64,000 bases of DNA from Pelomonas sp. Root1237 (GCF_001425055.1 NZ_LMDK01000001.1:842019-906018), one strand, 5' to 3'; positions 55,337 through 63,964 are shown, numbered from the stretch's first letter. The notes: generated by a model not told the origin, from the sequence alone. Numbers and translations: made by a program.

Positions 55337-56836
55337 TCAGTGAACTTGGCTTTCGAAGCGGGCAAAGCGTGCTTCGAGGTCCCATTGCAGGCGGGCCTTG
55401 GTGTGGGTGGAAAGGAAGTCGCGGCAGCGCGCCGTCTTGGGCTCAGCTCCGGTGCGTTCGCCTGTGCAGCTTGCAACGAAGCGGCCGCTGCCGGTGTCGG
55501 CCAGCAAAGCCTGACCTTCGACGAAGCCGTAGTGGAGGGCATTGCGCGACAGCTGCTTGAAGTCACGGTAGCTCAGCTTCGGATAGGTGGCCGCGGCGCG
55601 CTGGTATTCGTTCGTCAGGTCGATGCGGAACACGCCTTCATCGTCGGCCGACAAGGCCGTGGGCACGCCGAACTGGCGGTACAGCAGGAAGGGGTGCTGA
55701 TCGCCCTTGAGGTCGTGCACGATGGCATTGCTGGTCAGGTTGATCTCAACCATCACGCCCCGCTTGGCCATCTCGCGCAGCGTGTCGAAGGCGCCGGTCT
55801 CCAGGCCGATCGCCTCGCCGTGACCGATGCGGCGCGCACCGGCGACGTCCAGCGCCTGGCGGATGTGGTCCTTGAAATCCTCGGGCGGTACGAGGCCGAA
55901 TCCGAACTCGCCCGCATGCAGCGTGACCTTCACCTCGGGGTAGAGCTTGCTTAAGCGCCCGATGACGCTCATCTGCTCCTTGTAGTGGCGCAGCGTGCCG
56001 GGGTCGTCCTCGGGCGCGACGAGATTGAGCCCGACGTAGCGCGGGTCGGCCTTCACAAGCAGGAAGGCCAGCGCGATCTGCGCATTGACCTGCTCGGGCG
56101 GGAAGGTGCGGATGACCTGGGCCAGATAGCGCAGCGCCACGCCGCAGCCCGGCTCGGCATTGGCCTGGTTGCAGTGCGCCAGCTCGCGCCAGCGCTTCTC
56201 GATGCGGTCCAGCTCGGCGCGCGTGTCGGCGACGATGCGCTGCAGGGCCGGGTGATGGGCCCAGTCGCTGGTGGGCCGGTCGGCGCGAAAGGCACCGGCC
56301 TCGGCCGCCGCGATCGCGCGCGCCTTGTCCATGCCCCAGGACTGCAACAGCTCCAGGTAGACCGTGTTCTCCGCGCCGCGGCGGTTGGTCGCCTCACGCA
56401 GCATGTCGCCCTCGCGGCCGAGCGTGCCGGGGATGAAGCGGCCGAAGGTGACGAAGGTCTGGTCATGGCCCGACTTGCTGCCGCGCTCGTAGTTGCGCAC
56501 CGAGTAGGCGTCGACGAGCTGGCTGTAGCGGGCGCTGTCGGCCGCGTAGTCCTTCATCAGGGGCCGCGCCGTGTCGCAGGGCGGGAAACTGATCTGGCCA
56601 CTGGCCGGGTCCACGCATTTGCCGTCGGCGCTGGCCCAGCCAATGATGTTCTCGGCGTAGATGCTGCCGTCCAGGTGGTTGTGCAGGTCGCCGCCCTTGG
56701 GGAAGGTGGCCATGAATTGCCGCAGCAGCCAGGGGTTGCTGCGGGCTTGCTCAAGCGCGCGGGCTGCACCGGCCTCGTCGGCATGGGCCAGCGGGCACAG
56801 GGTCAGGGCGAGAAGCAGTGGGGCAAGACGGCGCAT
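55337..56836 (-). CDS. Exported adenosine-deaminase-family protein
   Basis: A 499-residue amidohydrolase of the adenosine/AMP deaminase superfamily with a signal peptide (MRRLAPLLLALTLCPLAHA). The zinc ligands and catalytic residues are in place: GGDLHNHLDGSIYAE (His52, His54), VTLHAGEFGFG (His and catalytic Glu), RRIGHGEAIGL (His) and TALSADDEGVFR (Asp pair). The length and the large insert before HAGE are as in secreted ADGF-like enzymes rather than the ~340-residue cytosolic form. It probably deaminates extracellular purine nucleosides in the periplasm. Co-transcribed with the MFS gene. Confidence 0.9.
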   Translation of the reverse strand: MRRLAPLLLALTLCPLAHADEAGAARALEQARSNPWLLRQFMATFPKGGDLHNHLDGSIYAENIIGWASADGKCVDPASGQISFPPCDTARPLMKDYAADSARYSQLVDAYSVRNYERGSKSGHDQTFVTFGRFIPGTLGREGDMLREATNRRGAENTVYLELLQSWGMDKARAIAAAEAGAFRADRPTSDWAHHPALQRIVADTRAELDRIEKRWRELAHCNQANAEPGCGVALRYLAQVIRTFPPEQVNAQIALAFLLVKADPRYVGLNLVAPEDDPGTLRHYKEQMSVIGRLSKLYPEVKVTLHAGEFGFGLVPPEDFKDHIRQALDVAGARRIGHGEAIGLETGAFDTLREMAKRGVMVEINLTSNAIVHDLKGDQHPFLLYRQFGVPTALSADDEGVFRIDLTNEYQRAAATYPKLSYRDFKQLSRNALHYGFVEGQALLADTGSGRFVASCTGERTGAEPKTARCRDFLSTHTKARLQWDLEARFARFESQVH

Positions 56837-57149
56837 GGCGGCAACTCGGGCGGCAATCGTGACCGGGCGATCCTAGGGGTGATCGACCCAAGCGCCGCGA
56901 TCTCGTAGATCCGGGCACGATGGCGTTGCTGTCGATAAGTCGGATGCGGTACAACGATGTGCTCTCGCCAAGCCCTGCGCCAAGCGTTCGCATGCAGCCA
57001 GGGATCGATGCCGCCAATCACAAGCGCGGCGCCCTCCAGCCCGACATGTATGGGCTCCTAGCCTTCGGTGAAATCTTCAAGCTGCATAACGTTGCCGTTC
57101 AGTGGCCTGGTTCCGAGCGTAGCGACGGTGACGAATCTGTTCCCGGTGT
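56837..57149. other. Intergenic region without a recognisable gene
   Basis: These 313 bases separate the adenosine deaminase gene from GH2. The region is less GC-rich than its neighbours and has no convincing open frame with a ribosome site. On the minus strand short pieces such as GNVMQLEDFTEG, a stop, then GLEGAALVIGGIDPWLHAN read somewhat like protein, so a decayed gene is possible. I cannot identify it. No strong hairpin was seen. Confidence 0.4.
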
Positions 57150-60038
57150 TCAGAAGATCTCGATCACCGTTGCAGCTGGGGCAAGGCCTTCGCTGACGGC
57201 GCGCAGCGTGGCGCGACCGGGGCTGCCGGTGGATTGCAGGATCACCTGTGCATGGCCGTTGAACACGCTGCGTTGCCACGGCCCGGTGGATGTGGTGGTG
57301 CGCAGCGTGACCCAGCGCCGGCCGCCCTGCGCGTCGTCGAAGAGCTTGCGCGTGCCACCGGCCGGCGTGGCGAAGACGAGGGTCAGCGTGTTGAGATCGC
57401 TCAACTGAGCAGGGTCGAGGTCGATCACGCCCATGCCGTCCTCGCGGCGCGGCGTCTGGGCCTTGCCGTTCAAATAGACCTGCTGTCCCGGCGCGATGTC
57501 GCCCACGAACAGCGCCGCGCGGCCAACCCCCGCAGCCGGGCGGGCAAAGCTGGCGTGCACGACGTTCCAGGCGCTGTCGGCCGGCTGCTTTTCGGGCGGC
57601 ATCCAGGCGAACGGGTCGCGCCCCTTCTCGGCGTCGGCGCCGGCCAGCAATGCCGCCGCGTCATCCTGCCGCGCCACGCCCTGCAGGCGCCAGCGGTCGA
57701 GCGTCGCGTAGCGGTGGAACTCGGCCGGCTTGTCGGCCTCGTGCGAGCCCGGGTCGCCATTGCCCATGCCGATCAGCCGCGCCGGGCCGGACACCTCGAA
57801 GCTGATGCGCTGGCTGGCCGTGGGCACCACGCGGCCCTCGCGGTCGACCACGCTGACCCTGACCACCGCCACATCGTCGCCATCGGCGCGGATGCGCGCA
57901 CGGTCCGCCGTCAGCCGCACGGCGCTGCCGTTGCCCGTGGTGGCCACGGTCTCGGTGACGACGAGTTTGCCGCCCTGGTAGCCGCGCGCCGTCAGGCTGC
58001 CCGGCGCATAGGGCACGCTCCATTGCAGATGGGCGTAGCGCGCCAGCGACTTGCGGCCCAGTGAATTGCCGTTCAGCAGCAGCTCGACCTCATCGGTGTT
58101 GGCGTAGACGCGCACGTCGATGGGCTGGCCTTCACGGCCGGGCCAGTTCCAGTGCGGCAATACATGGACCATGGGCTCGGCAGTCCAGGCGGCCTTGAGG
58201 TACTGGCCGCTGTCCTTCAGCGCGCCGGTCGTGTCCATCATGCCGAACTGCGAGGAGACGGCGGGCCAGCCGTAGGGCGTGGTCTCGCCGCGGTAGTCAA
58301 AGCCGGTCCAGAAGAACACGCCGGCCAGGAAGGGGCGCTCGGCGTTGAAGCGCCAGGCCTCTTCGACGGTCGAGGTCGAGTCGCCGCCTGAGCGCTTGTC
58401 GTAGGCAGCGATCTGCACGCGGGCCGGGTCGTCGGCGTAGATGCCGCGCGTCGCGTAGGTCAGGCCTTCCTCGGTGACGACTGATGCGCGCTCGGGGAAG
58501 CGCTTGTGCATCGCATCGATGTTGTGCTGGCCCTTGTAGTTGAAGCCGATGACCTGCGAGCCGACCGATGTGCCCTCGGCCGCACCCGAGCTGGAGGCGG
58601 CCAGCGTCGCGGGCCGGGTCGGATCCAGGCGGCGCACGATGGCCTGCATCTGCTGCGCGAGGCGAGTGCCGATTTCGGAGTTCTCGATGGCCCATTCCTC
58701 GTTGCCCACCGACCACAGGATGACCGACGGGTGGTTGCGGTCGCGCCGCACCATGCGCTCCAGCTCGTCGCGGATCTGCGGCGCGGTGCCCATCATGCGG
58801 TGCTCGTCGATGACGAGGATGCCGAGGCGGTCGCAGGCGTCCAGCAGCTCGGGCGTGGCCGGATGGTGGGCCGAGCGGATCGCGTTCACGCCCATGCCCT
58901 TGAGCATCTTCAGCCGCGCCTCGTGCATGGCGTCGGGCAGGGCAATGCCGATGCCGGCGTGGTCCTGGTGGTTGTTGACGCCGTGCAGCTTGACGTGGCG
59001 GCCGTTGAGGAAGAAGCCCGCGTTGGCGTCGAAGTGGATCGTGCGGATGCCAAAGGGCGTGTCGTAGCTGTCGACCACGCGGCCGCCGCTCTTCACATGG
59101 GTCGTCAGCGTGTAGCGCTGCGGCGTTTCCAGAGACCACAGCTGCGGCGCCGTCACGCGCAGCGTCGCGGCCACGTCGGTGCTGGTGTCCACGCCCACGC
59201 GCCTTGCCGGTACGCTGGCGCGTGCGACGACGCGCCCGGCGGGGTCGCGCAGCTCGTGCTCCAGGCTGAAGGAGGCGGGCGCCTTGCCGTCGTTACGCAC
59301 CGTCGTGTCGACGGCCACGTCGGCGCGGCCGCCCGTGACCGTGGCGCGCACGGAGCTGCCCCAGTGGTCCACGCGCAGCGGCTCGGTCTGCGTCAGCCAG
59401 ACATGGCGGTAGATGCCGGCGCCTTCGTACCACCAGCCTTCCTGTGTGGTGGCGTCCACGCGCACCGCGACGACGTTGCGCCCGCCAAAGTTCAGGTAGT
59501 CGGTGATGTCGACGTTGAAGCTTGAGTAGCCGCTGGCCTCGCGGCGCAGGTAGTGGCCGTTGACCCAGACCACGCTGTCACGGAAGACGCCGTCGAACTC
59601 CAGCGCGATGCGCTTGCCGCGTGCCGACTGGGGAAGAGCCAGCTCACGGCGGTACCAGCCGACGCTGTTCTCGGGGAAGCTCCGGCCGATGGCCTTGGAG
59701 CCATGCAGCGAACTGCCGCGCGCGTCGAAGGGCAGTTCCACCGCCCAATCGTGCGGCAAGTCCAGGCGGCGCCAGGTGCGGTCGTCGAAGTCGGCCCCCG
59801 CAGGGCCGTCGCCAAAGCCGGCCTTGGCGAAGAAGAAGGAGCCCGTGCCGTGGTTGAAGTCCTGCGCCGGGTCATGCGCATGGCCCAGCGCAAAACGCCA
59901 GCCGTCATCGATGCGGGTGCGCTGGCGCGCGCCATCAGCGGCAGTGGCGCTGCCGACGGCAAGGGCCAGTGCAAGGGCCCAGAAGACCCAGGAGAAGGGG
60001 CGAAGTGGTCTCATCTTGATGTTTGACGTTGGGGTCAT
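57150..60038 (-). CDS. GH2 family beta-galactosidase-like enzyme, secreted
   Basis: A 962-residue glycoside hydrolase family 2 enzyme, retaining exo-glycosidase, probably a beta-galactosidase. It has a signal peptide (MRPLRPFSWVFWALALALAVGSATA). The sugar-binding domain has DLPHDWAVELPFD and GWYRRELALP, then an immunoglobulin-like domain. The TIM barrel has KLHGVNNHQDHAG, AIRSAHHPATPELLDACDRLG, acid/base Glu447 in SVGNEEW and nucleophile Glu523 in VTEEGLTYATRG. C-terminal domains resemble DUF4982 and a further beta-sandwich. ATG 60038 used; ATG 60014 is an alternative. Confidence 0.9.
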   Translation of the reverse strand: MTPTSNIKMRPLRPFSWVFWALALALAVGSATAADGARQRTRIDDGWRFALGHAHDPAQDFNHGTGSFFFAKAGFGDGPAGADFDDRTWRRLDLPHDWAVELPFDARGSSLHGSKAIGRSFPENSVGWYRRELALPQSARGKRIALEFDGVFRDSVVWVNGHYLRREASGYSSFNVDITDYLNFGGRNVVAVRVDATTQEGWWYEGAGIYRHVWLTQTEPLRVDHWGSSVRATVTGGRADVAVDTTVRNDGKAPASFSLEHELRDPAGRVVARASVPARRVGVDTSTDVAATLRVTAPQLWSLETPQRYTLTTHVKSGGRVVDSYDTPFGIRTIHFDANAGFFLNGRHVKLHGVNNHQDHAGIGIALPDAMHEARLKMLKGMGVNAIRSAHHPATPELLDACDRLGILVIDEHRMMGTAPQIRDELERMVRRDRNHPSVILWSVGNEEWAIENSEIGTRLAQQMQAIVRRLDPTRPATLAASSSGAAEGTSVGSQVIGFNYKGQHNIDAMHKRFPERASVVTEEGLTYATRGIYADDPARVQIAAYDKRSGGDSTSTVEEAWRFNAERPFLAGVFFWTGFDYRGETTPYGWPAVSSQFGMMDTTGALKDSGQYLKAAWTAEPMVHVLPHWNWPGREGQPIDVRVYANTDEVELLLNGNSLGRKSLARYAHLQWSVPYAPGSLTARGYQGGKLVVTETVATTGNGSAVRLTADRARIRADGDDVAVVRVSVVDREGRVVPTASQRISFEVSGPARLIGMGNGDPGSHEADKPAEFHRYATLDRWRLQGVARQDDAAALLAGADAEKGRDPFAWMPPEKQPADSAWNVVHASFARPAAGVGRAALFVGDIAPGQQVYLNGKAQTPRREDGMGVIDLDPAQLSDLNTLTLVFATPAGGTRKLFDDAQGGRRWVTLRTTTSTGPWQRSVFNGHAQVILQSTGSPGRATLRAVSEGLAPAATVIEIF

Positions 60039-60064
60039 GGTTTGCTCGGATTCGCTTCGGCTGC

Positions 60065-60215
60065 CTATCGCGGCCAATGCAGCAGGCCAGCGTTGCGGGC
60101 ATAGCCGACCACCTCGGTGACGCGTGCCATGAAGGTCGGGCTGATGTTGCCGTTGGCGTCGGCGTACTGGTTCCAGCTGGCGGGAATGCGCACGGTCTTG
60201 AGGCAGGCCGCATGA
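60065..60215 (-). pseudogene. Remnant of a GH5 endoglucanase gene
   Basis: Just upstream of GH2 the minus strand reads LKTVRIPASWNQYADANG, then NISPTFMARVTEVVGYA, then RNAGLLHWPR and a stop. This matches the start region of GH5 cellulases, where xKTVRIPVSW-x-Y is followed by a valine-rich helix that leads to the strand after GL. The rest of the barrel is absent, and there is no start codon or signal peptide. I recognise it by eye only. It is about 50 codons long. Confidence 0.55.
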
Positions 60216-60281
60216 AGGTGCTCGGCCGGTTGTCTCCTCCGGACACGAGCGTTATGGAAGGATGTGGCTCAGTGCGTGGAC

Positions 60282-60520
60282 CTACATCCCGACAACGACG
60301 ACGGACTTGGGCGACAGTTCCAGCACCAGGCCTTGCGGGCCGGCATGGCGGAGAACGGCACCGGTGTGATGACCTGCGGCTGCCCCAAGGTGTTGTGCGC
60401 GTCCATGGCGACTGCGGTCAGCAACTGGCCCTTGGCTGCGGGTGTGAGGTGGGTCGTCACTCGGATCGCGGTGCCGTCACCAAAGGGCAAAACGCGCTCG
60501 GCCATGACGCTGTTGCCCTT
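60282..60520 (-). pseudogene. Frameshifted C-terminal remnant of a GH51-like arabinofuranosidase
   Basis: After the GH35 stop the minus strand reads VMAERVLPFGDGTAI, then HLTPAAKGQLLTAVAMDAHN, TLGQPQVITPVPFS in one frame, then in the next frame GPQGLVLELSPKSVVVVGM and a stop (60282-60284). The series GxxLTAxAMDAHNT, then VxPxPFS, then LxLxLPxKSVVVV is the C-terminal beta-sandwich of GH51 alpha-L-arabinofuranosidases. A one-base shift near 60330-60345 joins the frames. Only the end of the gene is left. The stretch 60216-60281 between this and the GH5 remnant holds nothing recognisable. Confidence 0.55.
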
Positions 60521-62154
60521 CAGCGCGCGCGCGCCATCTTGACCTTGAGCATGATGGGCTCCGCCATCAGGTTCAGGCCGCTGTCGACCTGGTCGCCGTT
60601 CCAGACGCGCTCCATCTGCCAGCGGCCCTTGTCGTCAAAGCTGCCTTCCTCGACGCGCAGCATGAAGCCGCTTGCTTGCGGCCCGCCTTCCATGCGCACG
60701 CGGGTGCGCTGGCCAACGATGAGGAGCTCGTCGTCGCCGATCTGCGCAATGGCCACGCCGCCGCCGGGCTGTTCGGTGCCGGCCGGCCGCTCGTCCTTGC
60801 TGTCCCATGCAAGGTCCCAGAACTGCCATTGGCGGTAGGTCAGCTTGGCGACCCAGCCGCCCGGCAGTTCCAGCGACTGGGGCTTGCGGTCGTCGCCCTC
60901 AGCGGCGCCGCGCGTGCGGCCCTCGAAGGCCCACTGCGCCCACTGGCGCTGAATCGGCCGGAAGGCGCCGAAGACGCGTGCGAAGGGCTCGACCATGGTC
61001 TTGTCGGCGCGCTTGGAGCCCAGCGGGAAGTTGGCGTAGTTGAAGTAGTCCAGGCCGAAGGGCGCCACACCCAGGGTGCCGCGGCCCAGCGCCGCGTAGA
61101 TCCAGCGCGCATAGCCCTCGGCATTGCCGATCTCGGGAATCCACAGCGCGTTGTCCGGCCGCTGGTACAGGCGCATGTTGGCCTTGATCCCCTCGGAGTT
61201 GGGCGTATAGATGTCGGGCGCGACGATGTCGATGGCGGGCGCGGCGGCCTTGTAGATGTCGATGACGTCCCAGACCGGTCCACCGCTGGCGAAGTTGCCC
61301 TGCCATGGCTTGGGCGGCTGTTCCAGCGCCTCGCGCAGCGCGCCGTTGACGTACATCGGCAGGTCGTAGACGGCGCGGCCGGCCTTGGCGATCTCGCCGA
61401 TGTAGCGGGCGATGGCCCAGGCGTGGAAGTACTCGTCGGCGTAGTCGCCATAGACCTCGCGCCAGTTGCCCGATGCGGCGGCCTTGGGCTTCTGACGCGC
61501 CACCACTTCGGCGGGCACCGGCTGCTCGAAGGCCGCCTGGGCGGCTGGCGCGAAGTCGCGCACGAGGCCGTAGGTGCCGGCCTCGTTCTCGACCTGAACC
61601 ATCAGCACGGTGCGCTCGGTCGCGTCGATCTTCTTCAGGTGAGCCATGAGCGCCACGAAGGCGCGCTTGTCGGCCTTGAGCGTCTCTTCACCGAAGGGGC
61701 TGAAGCAGAAGTTGGCCTTGCCGTCGCGGTCCAGCATGGATGGGAAGCGCTTCCCATTGAGCTTGACCCAGTCGGGGGTGTACGAGCCGCCGGTGTTCTT
61801 CCAGGTCGCGAACCACAACAGCACCAGGCGCTTGTCCTGCTGCCGCGCTTCCTTGACCAGGACGTCGAGGAAGCTGAAGTCGAATTGGCCTTCCTGGGGC
61901 TCGACCTGCTGCCAGGCCACCGGCATCAGCACGGTGTTGGCATGCGCATCGTTGGCCGCGGCCCAGACCTTGCCCAGGGCCTTGGGATAGTTGCTGGAGT
62001 TGTGCGCCTGGGCGCCGAGCATCAGGAAGGGTTTGCCGTCGACGAGCAGGGCATGGTGGCCGTCGCGCTGCACGAGGCGCGGGGCTTCGGCGGCGCTGAC
62101 GGGCGCGATCAGCACTGCGGCGAGCAGCGCCGCGATCAAGGCGGCCTTCTTCAT
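60520..62154 (-). CDS. GH35 beta-galactosidase with DUF5597 domain
   Basis: Secreted retaining beta-galactosidase of family 35, 544 residues. The signal peptide is MKKAALIAALLAAVLIAPVSA. The TIM barrel begins LVDGKPFLMLGAQAHNSS and has TVLMPVAWQQVEPQEGQFDF, acid/base Glu191 in VQVENEAGTYG and nucleophile Glu341 in LWIPEIGN. The C-terminal part (RVWNGDQVDSGLNL) is the DUF5597 type seen in Xanthomonas and Cellvibrio enzymes that remove galactose from xyloglucan oligosaccharides. It lies 29 bases after the GH27 stop and is probably co-transcribed with it. Confidence 0.9.
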   Translation of the reverse strand: MKKAALIAALLAAVLIAPVSAAEAPRLVQRDGHHALLVDGKPFLMLGAQAHNSSNYPKALGKVWAAANDAHANTVLMPVAWQQVEPQEGQFDFSFLDVLVKEARQQDKRLVLLWFATWKNTGGSYTPDWVKLNGKRFPSMLDRDGKANFCFSPFGEETLKADKRAFVALMAHLKKIDATERTVLMVQVENEAGTYGLVRDFAPAAQAAFEQPVPAEVVARQKPKAAASGNWREVYGDYADEYFHAWAIARYIGEIAKAGRAVYDLPMYVNGALREALEQPPKPWQGNFASGGPVWDVIDIYKAAAPAIDIVAPDIYTPNSEGIKANMRLYQRPDNALWIPEIGNAEGYARWIYAALGRGTLGVAPFGLDYFNYANFPLGSKRADKTMVEPFARVFGAFRPIQRQWAQWAFEGRTRGAAEGDDRKPQSLELPGGWVAKLTYRQWQFWDLAWDSKDERPAGTEQPGGGVAIAQIGDDELLIVGQRTRVRMEGGPQASGFMLRVEEGSFDDKGRWQMERVWNGDQVDSGLNLMAEPIMLKVKMARAR

Positions 62155-62183
62155 GGGTGACGCTTTGCGCGGCCAGGCGCGCC

Positions 62184-63449
62184 TTACGGTTTCGCAGGGC
62201 CGGTCAGGCGCAGCATCAGCACGCTGTGTGGCGCCAGCCGCGCTTCCAGTTTGCCGCTGGTGTCGCCCGTCTTCTTGCTCCACAGGTCGGACCAGCGGTA
62301 GACGGCCTGCTTGAAATCGACCGACCGCTTGCTCAGGTCATCGCCCAGGACCTGCTTCTTCCAGTCATGGTGAACGTCGGCAGGCTGGTTGGAGCGGTTC
62401 AGGAACATCAGTGCCCAATCCCCGCCGTCGAGCGGCTTGGCATAGAACTCCAGTGGGCCGTCGACCAGAACGCGGAGCGCCTGCACACCCAGCTTGTCCT
62501 GGCTCACCGCGATCACGCCGGGGTTGGTCAGGATGCGGCGGGTCGACTCGGACATGGAACGCAGGTCGTTGCCCAGGATGAGGGGCGAGGCCAGCATGGC
62601 CCAGATCGACAGATGGGCGCGGTCTTCATCCTCGCTCATGCCATTGCCCACTTCGAGCATGTCCATGTCGTTCCAGTGGCCCGGCCCTGCGAAGTTGCGC
62701 AGGTTGGCGTCAGCGTGCTTGTCGAGGATGCGCAACACGCCCAGACCCGTCGAGAAACCGGGATTGAACTGGCAGTCGAAGCAGTTGTAGATGTCGGGCG
62801 TGGTGCGCCACAGATGCCCGACCTTGCCGGCCCACTCCCACGGCTTGCTCATGCCCCATTCGCAAATGCTGAACACCATCGGACGGCCCGTCTTGGCGAT
62901 CGCGTCGCGCATCGTGGTGTAGGCCGGTTCGGCGCTCATGCCTGGGGTGTTGCACCAGTCGTACTTGACGTAGTCGATGCCCCAGCGCGCATAGACCAGC
63001 GCATCCTGATATTCGTGGCCGCGGCTGCCGGGACGGCCGCCGCAGGTGGCATCGCCGGCATCCGAGTAGATACCCAGCTTGAGTCCCTGGCCATGCACAT
63101 AGTCCGCCAGCGCTTTCATGCCGGATGGGAAGCGCTTGGCGTCGGGCTGGATGTTGCCCTCGGCGTCGCGCTGGCCTTGCCAGCAATCGTCAATGTTCAC
63201 GTACTGGTAGCCGGCGTCCTTCATGCCTGACTTGACCATGGCATCGGCGGTCTCGCGGATCAGGCGTTCGTCGATATCGCAGGCAAATTTGTTCCAGCTG
63301 TTCCAGCCCATGGGCGGGGTGAGGGCCAGGCCTTCAGCCTTTTGTGCCCAGCTATTGCCTGCCGCGCCAAGGAACAGGGTCAGCGCCGCGACGGCCATCA
63401 TTGCCCAGCTGTGGAACAGCGTCTTGTGTGTTGTGTGCTTTGTTTTCAT
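62184..63449 (-). CDS. GH27 alpha-galactosidase, secreted
   Basis: A 421-residue clan-D alpha-galactosidase. The signal region is MKTKHTTHKTLFHSWAMMAV and the following hydrophobic stretch. The barrel opens with LTPPMGWNSWNKFACDIDE and has YVNIDDCWQGQRD, CGGRPGS and the nucleophile Asp164 in YVKYDWCN. The acid/base is Asp261 in GPGHWNDMDMLEVG. A C-terminal beta domain ends in APHSVLMLRL. It likely takes alpha-galactose off galactomannan or galacto-oligosaccharides. Upstream of it are a remnant of another glycosidase and a short repeat TCAGTTCxATCAGTTCAATCAGTTG near 63461-63487. Confidence 0.94.
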   Translation of the reverse strand: MKTKHTTHKTLFHSWAMMAVAALTLFLGAAGNSWAQKAEGLALTPPMGWNSWNKFACDIDERLIRETADAMVKSGMKDAGYQYVNIDDCWQGQRDAEGNIQPDAKRFPSGMKALADYVHGQGLKLGIYSDAGDATCGGRPGSRGHEYQDALVYARWGIDYVKYDWCNTPGMSAEPAYTTMRDAIAKTGRPMVFSICEWGMSKPWEWAGKVGHLWRTTPDIYNCFDCQFNPGFSTGLGVLRILDKHADANLRNFAGPGHWNDMDMLEVGNGMSEDEDRAHLSIWAMLASPLILGNDLRSMSESTRRILTNPGVIAVSQDKLGVQALRVLVDGPLEFYAKPLDGGDWALMFLNRSNQPADVHHDWKKQVLGDDLSKRSVDFKQAVYRWSDLWSKKTGDTSGKLEARLAPHSVLMLRLTGPAKP

Positions 63450-63476
63450 TTCCGGATCACTCTCAGTTCGATCAGT

Positions 63477-63680
63477 TCAATCAGTTGCAGGCAGCAATCG
63501 GCCGGCACGCTTTGGCCTCGCCACCACCGCCAGACTCGGCTGGATGGTGGGCGACACGACAAGATAGGCCGCCACGCGCACCAGGTTCGGACCGTAGAAC
63601 AGAACGCTTTTGGTCATACCGCGTAGATGGAAACGCACGCCTTCCGCCGTTCGGCGCCAAGCGCAACCGTCGGACCGCGC
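63477..63680 (-). pseudogene. Probable N-terminal fragment of a GH31 alpha-xylosidase-like gene
   Basis: Directly upstream of GH27 the minus strand reads CAWRRTAEGVRFHLRGMTKS, then VLFYGPNLVRVAAYLVVSP, then TIQPSLAVVARPKRAG and a stop at 63477-63479. FYGPNLVRV followed by QPSLAVVAKP is the style of the N-terminal beta domain of bacterial GH31 enzymes. No signal peptide and no catalytic part exist. The family call is from memory and not certain; that the stretch was once protein-coding is better supported, as the frame reads as protein for about 60 codons. Confidence 0.42.
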
Positions 63681-63846
63681 GTCCGCCGGCAGATTCCCGG
63701 CAGCGTCGAGCGCCGAAGGTTGCTGCCCTGTCGCGCGCGTCGGCGAGCGTGCCTACTAACGCGCAGGCCAGCACTCCTTCGGAGAAATTGTTGTGTTCGT
63801 CCTGGCCCAGGAACATACGGCTCTCGTTGCTTTTGCGGATTGACTA
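63681..63846. other. Intergenic stretch, nothing recognised
   Basis: Between the glycosidase fragment and the insertion-sequence end. Open frames cross it on both strands, but none has a start, ribosome site or family motif. It could be part of the same decayed region. Confidence 0.3.
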
Positions 63847-63962
63847 GGGCCTGTTAACACTAATTGCGTCGAGTCGGGTTCGCTGTGACAGTGTCTGCAT
63901 GGAGATCACAGCAGCGCAATTCAAGTTGATTGAGCACTGTCTGCCACGGCAGCGCGGCAACA
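63847..63962 (+). mobile_element. Truncated left end of an IS5-family insertion sequence
   Basis: GGGCCTGTTAACACTAATTG at 63847 has the look of an IS5-family terminal repeat, and CTAG at its edge fits TA target use. ATG 63899 opens MEITAAQFKLIEHCLPRQRG, the usual start of such transposases. After RGN the sequence no longer reads as transposase but as a terminator hairpin, so only about 115 bases of the element remain. The frame runs off the window. Confidence 0.65.
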
Positions 63963-63964
63963 AC

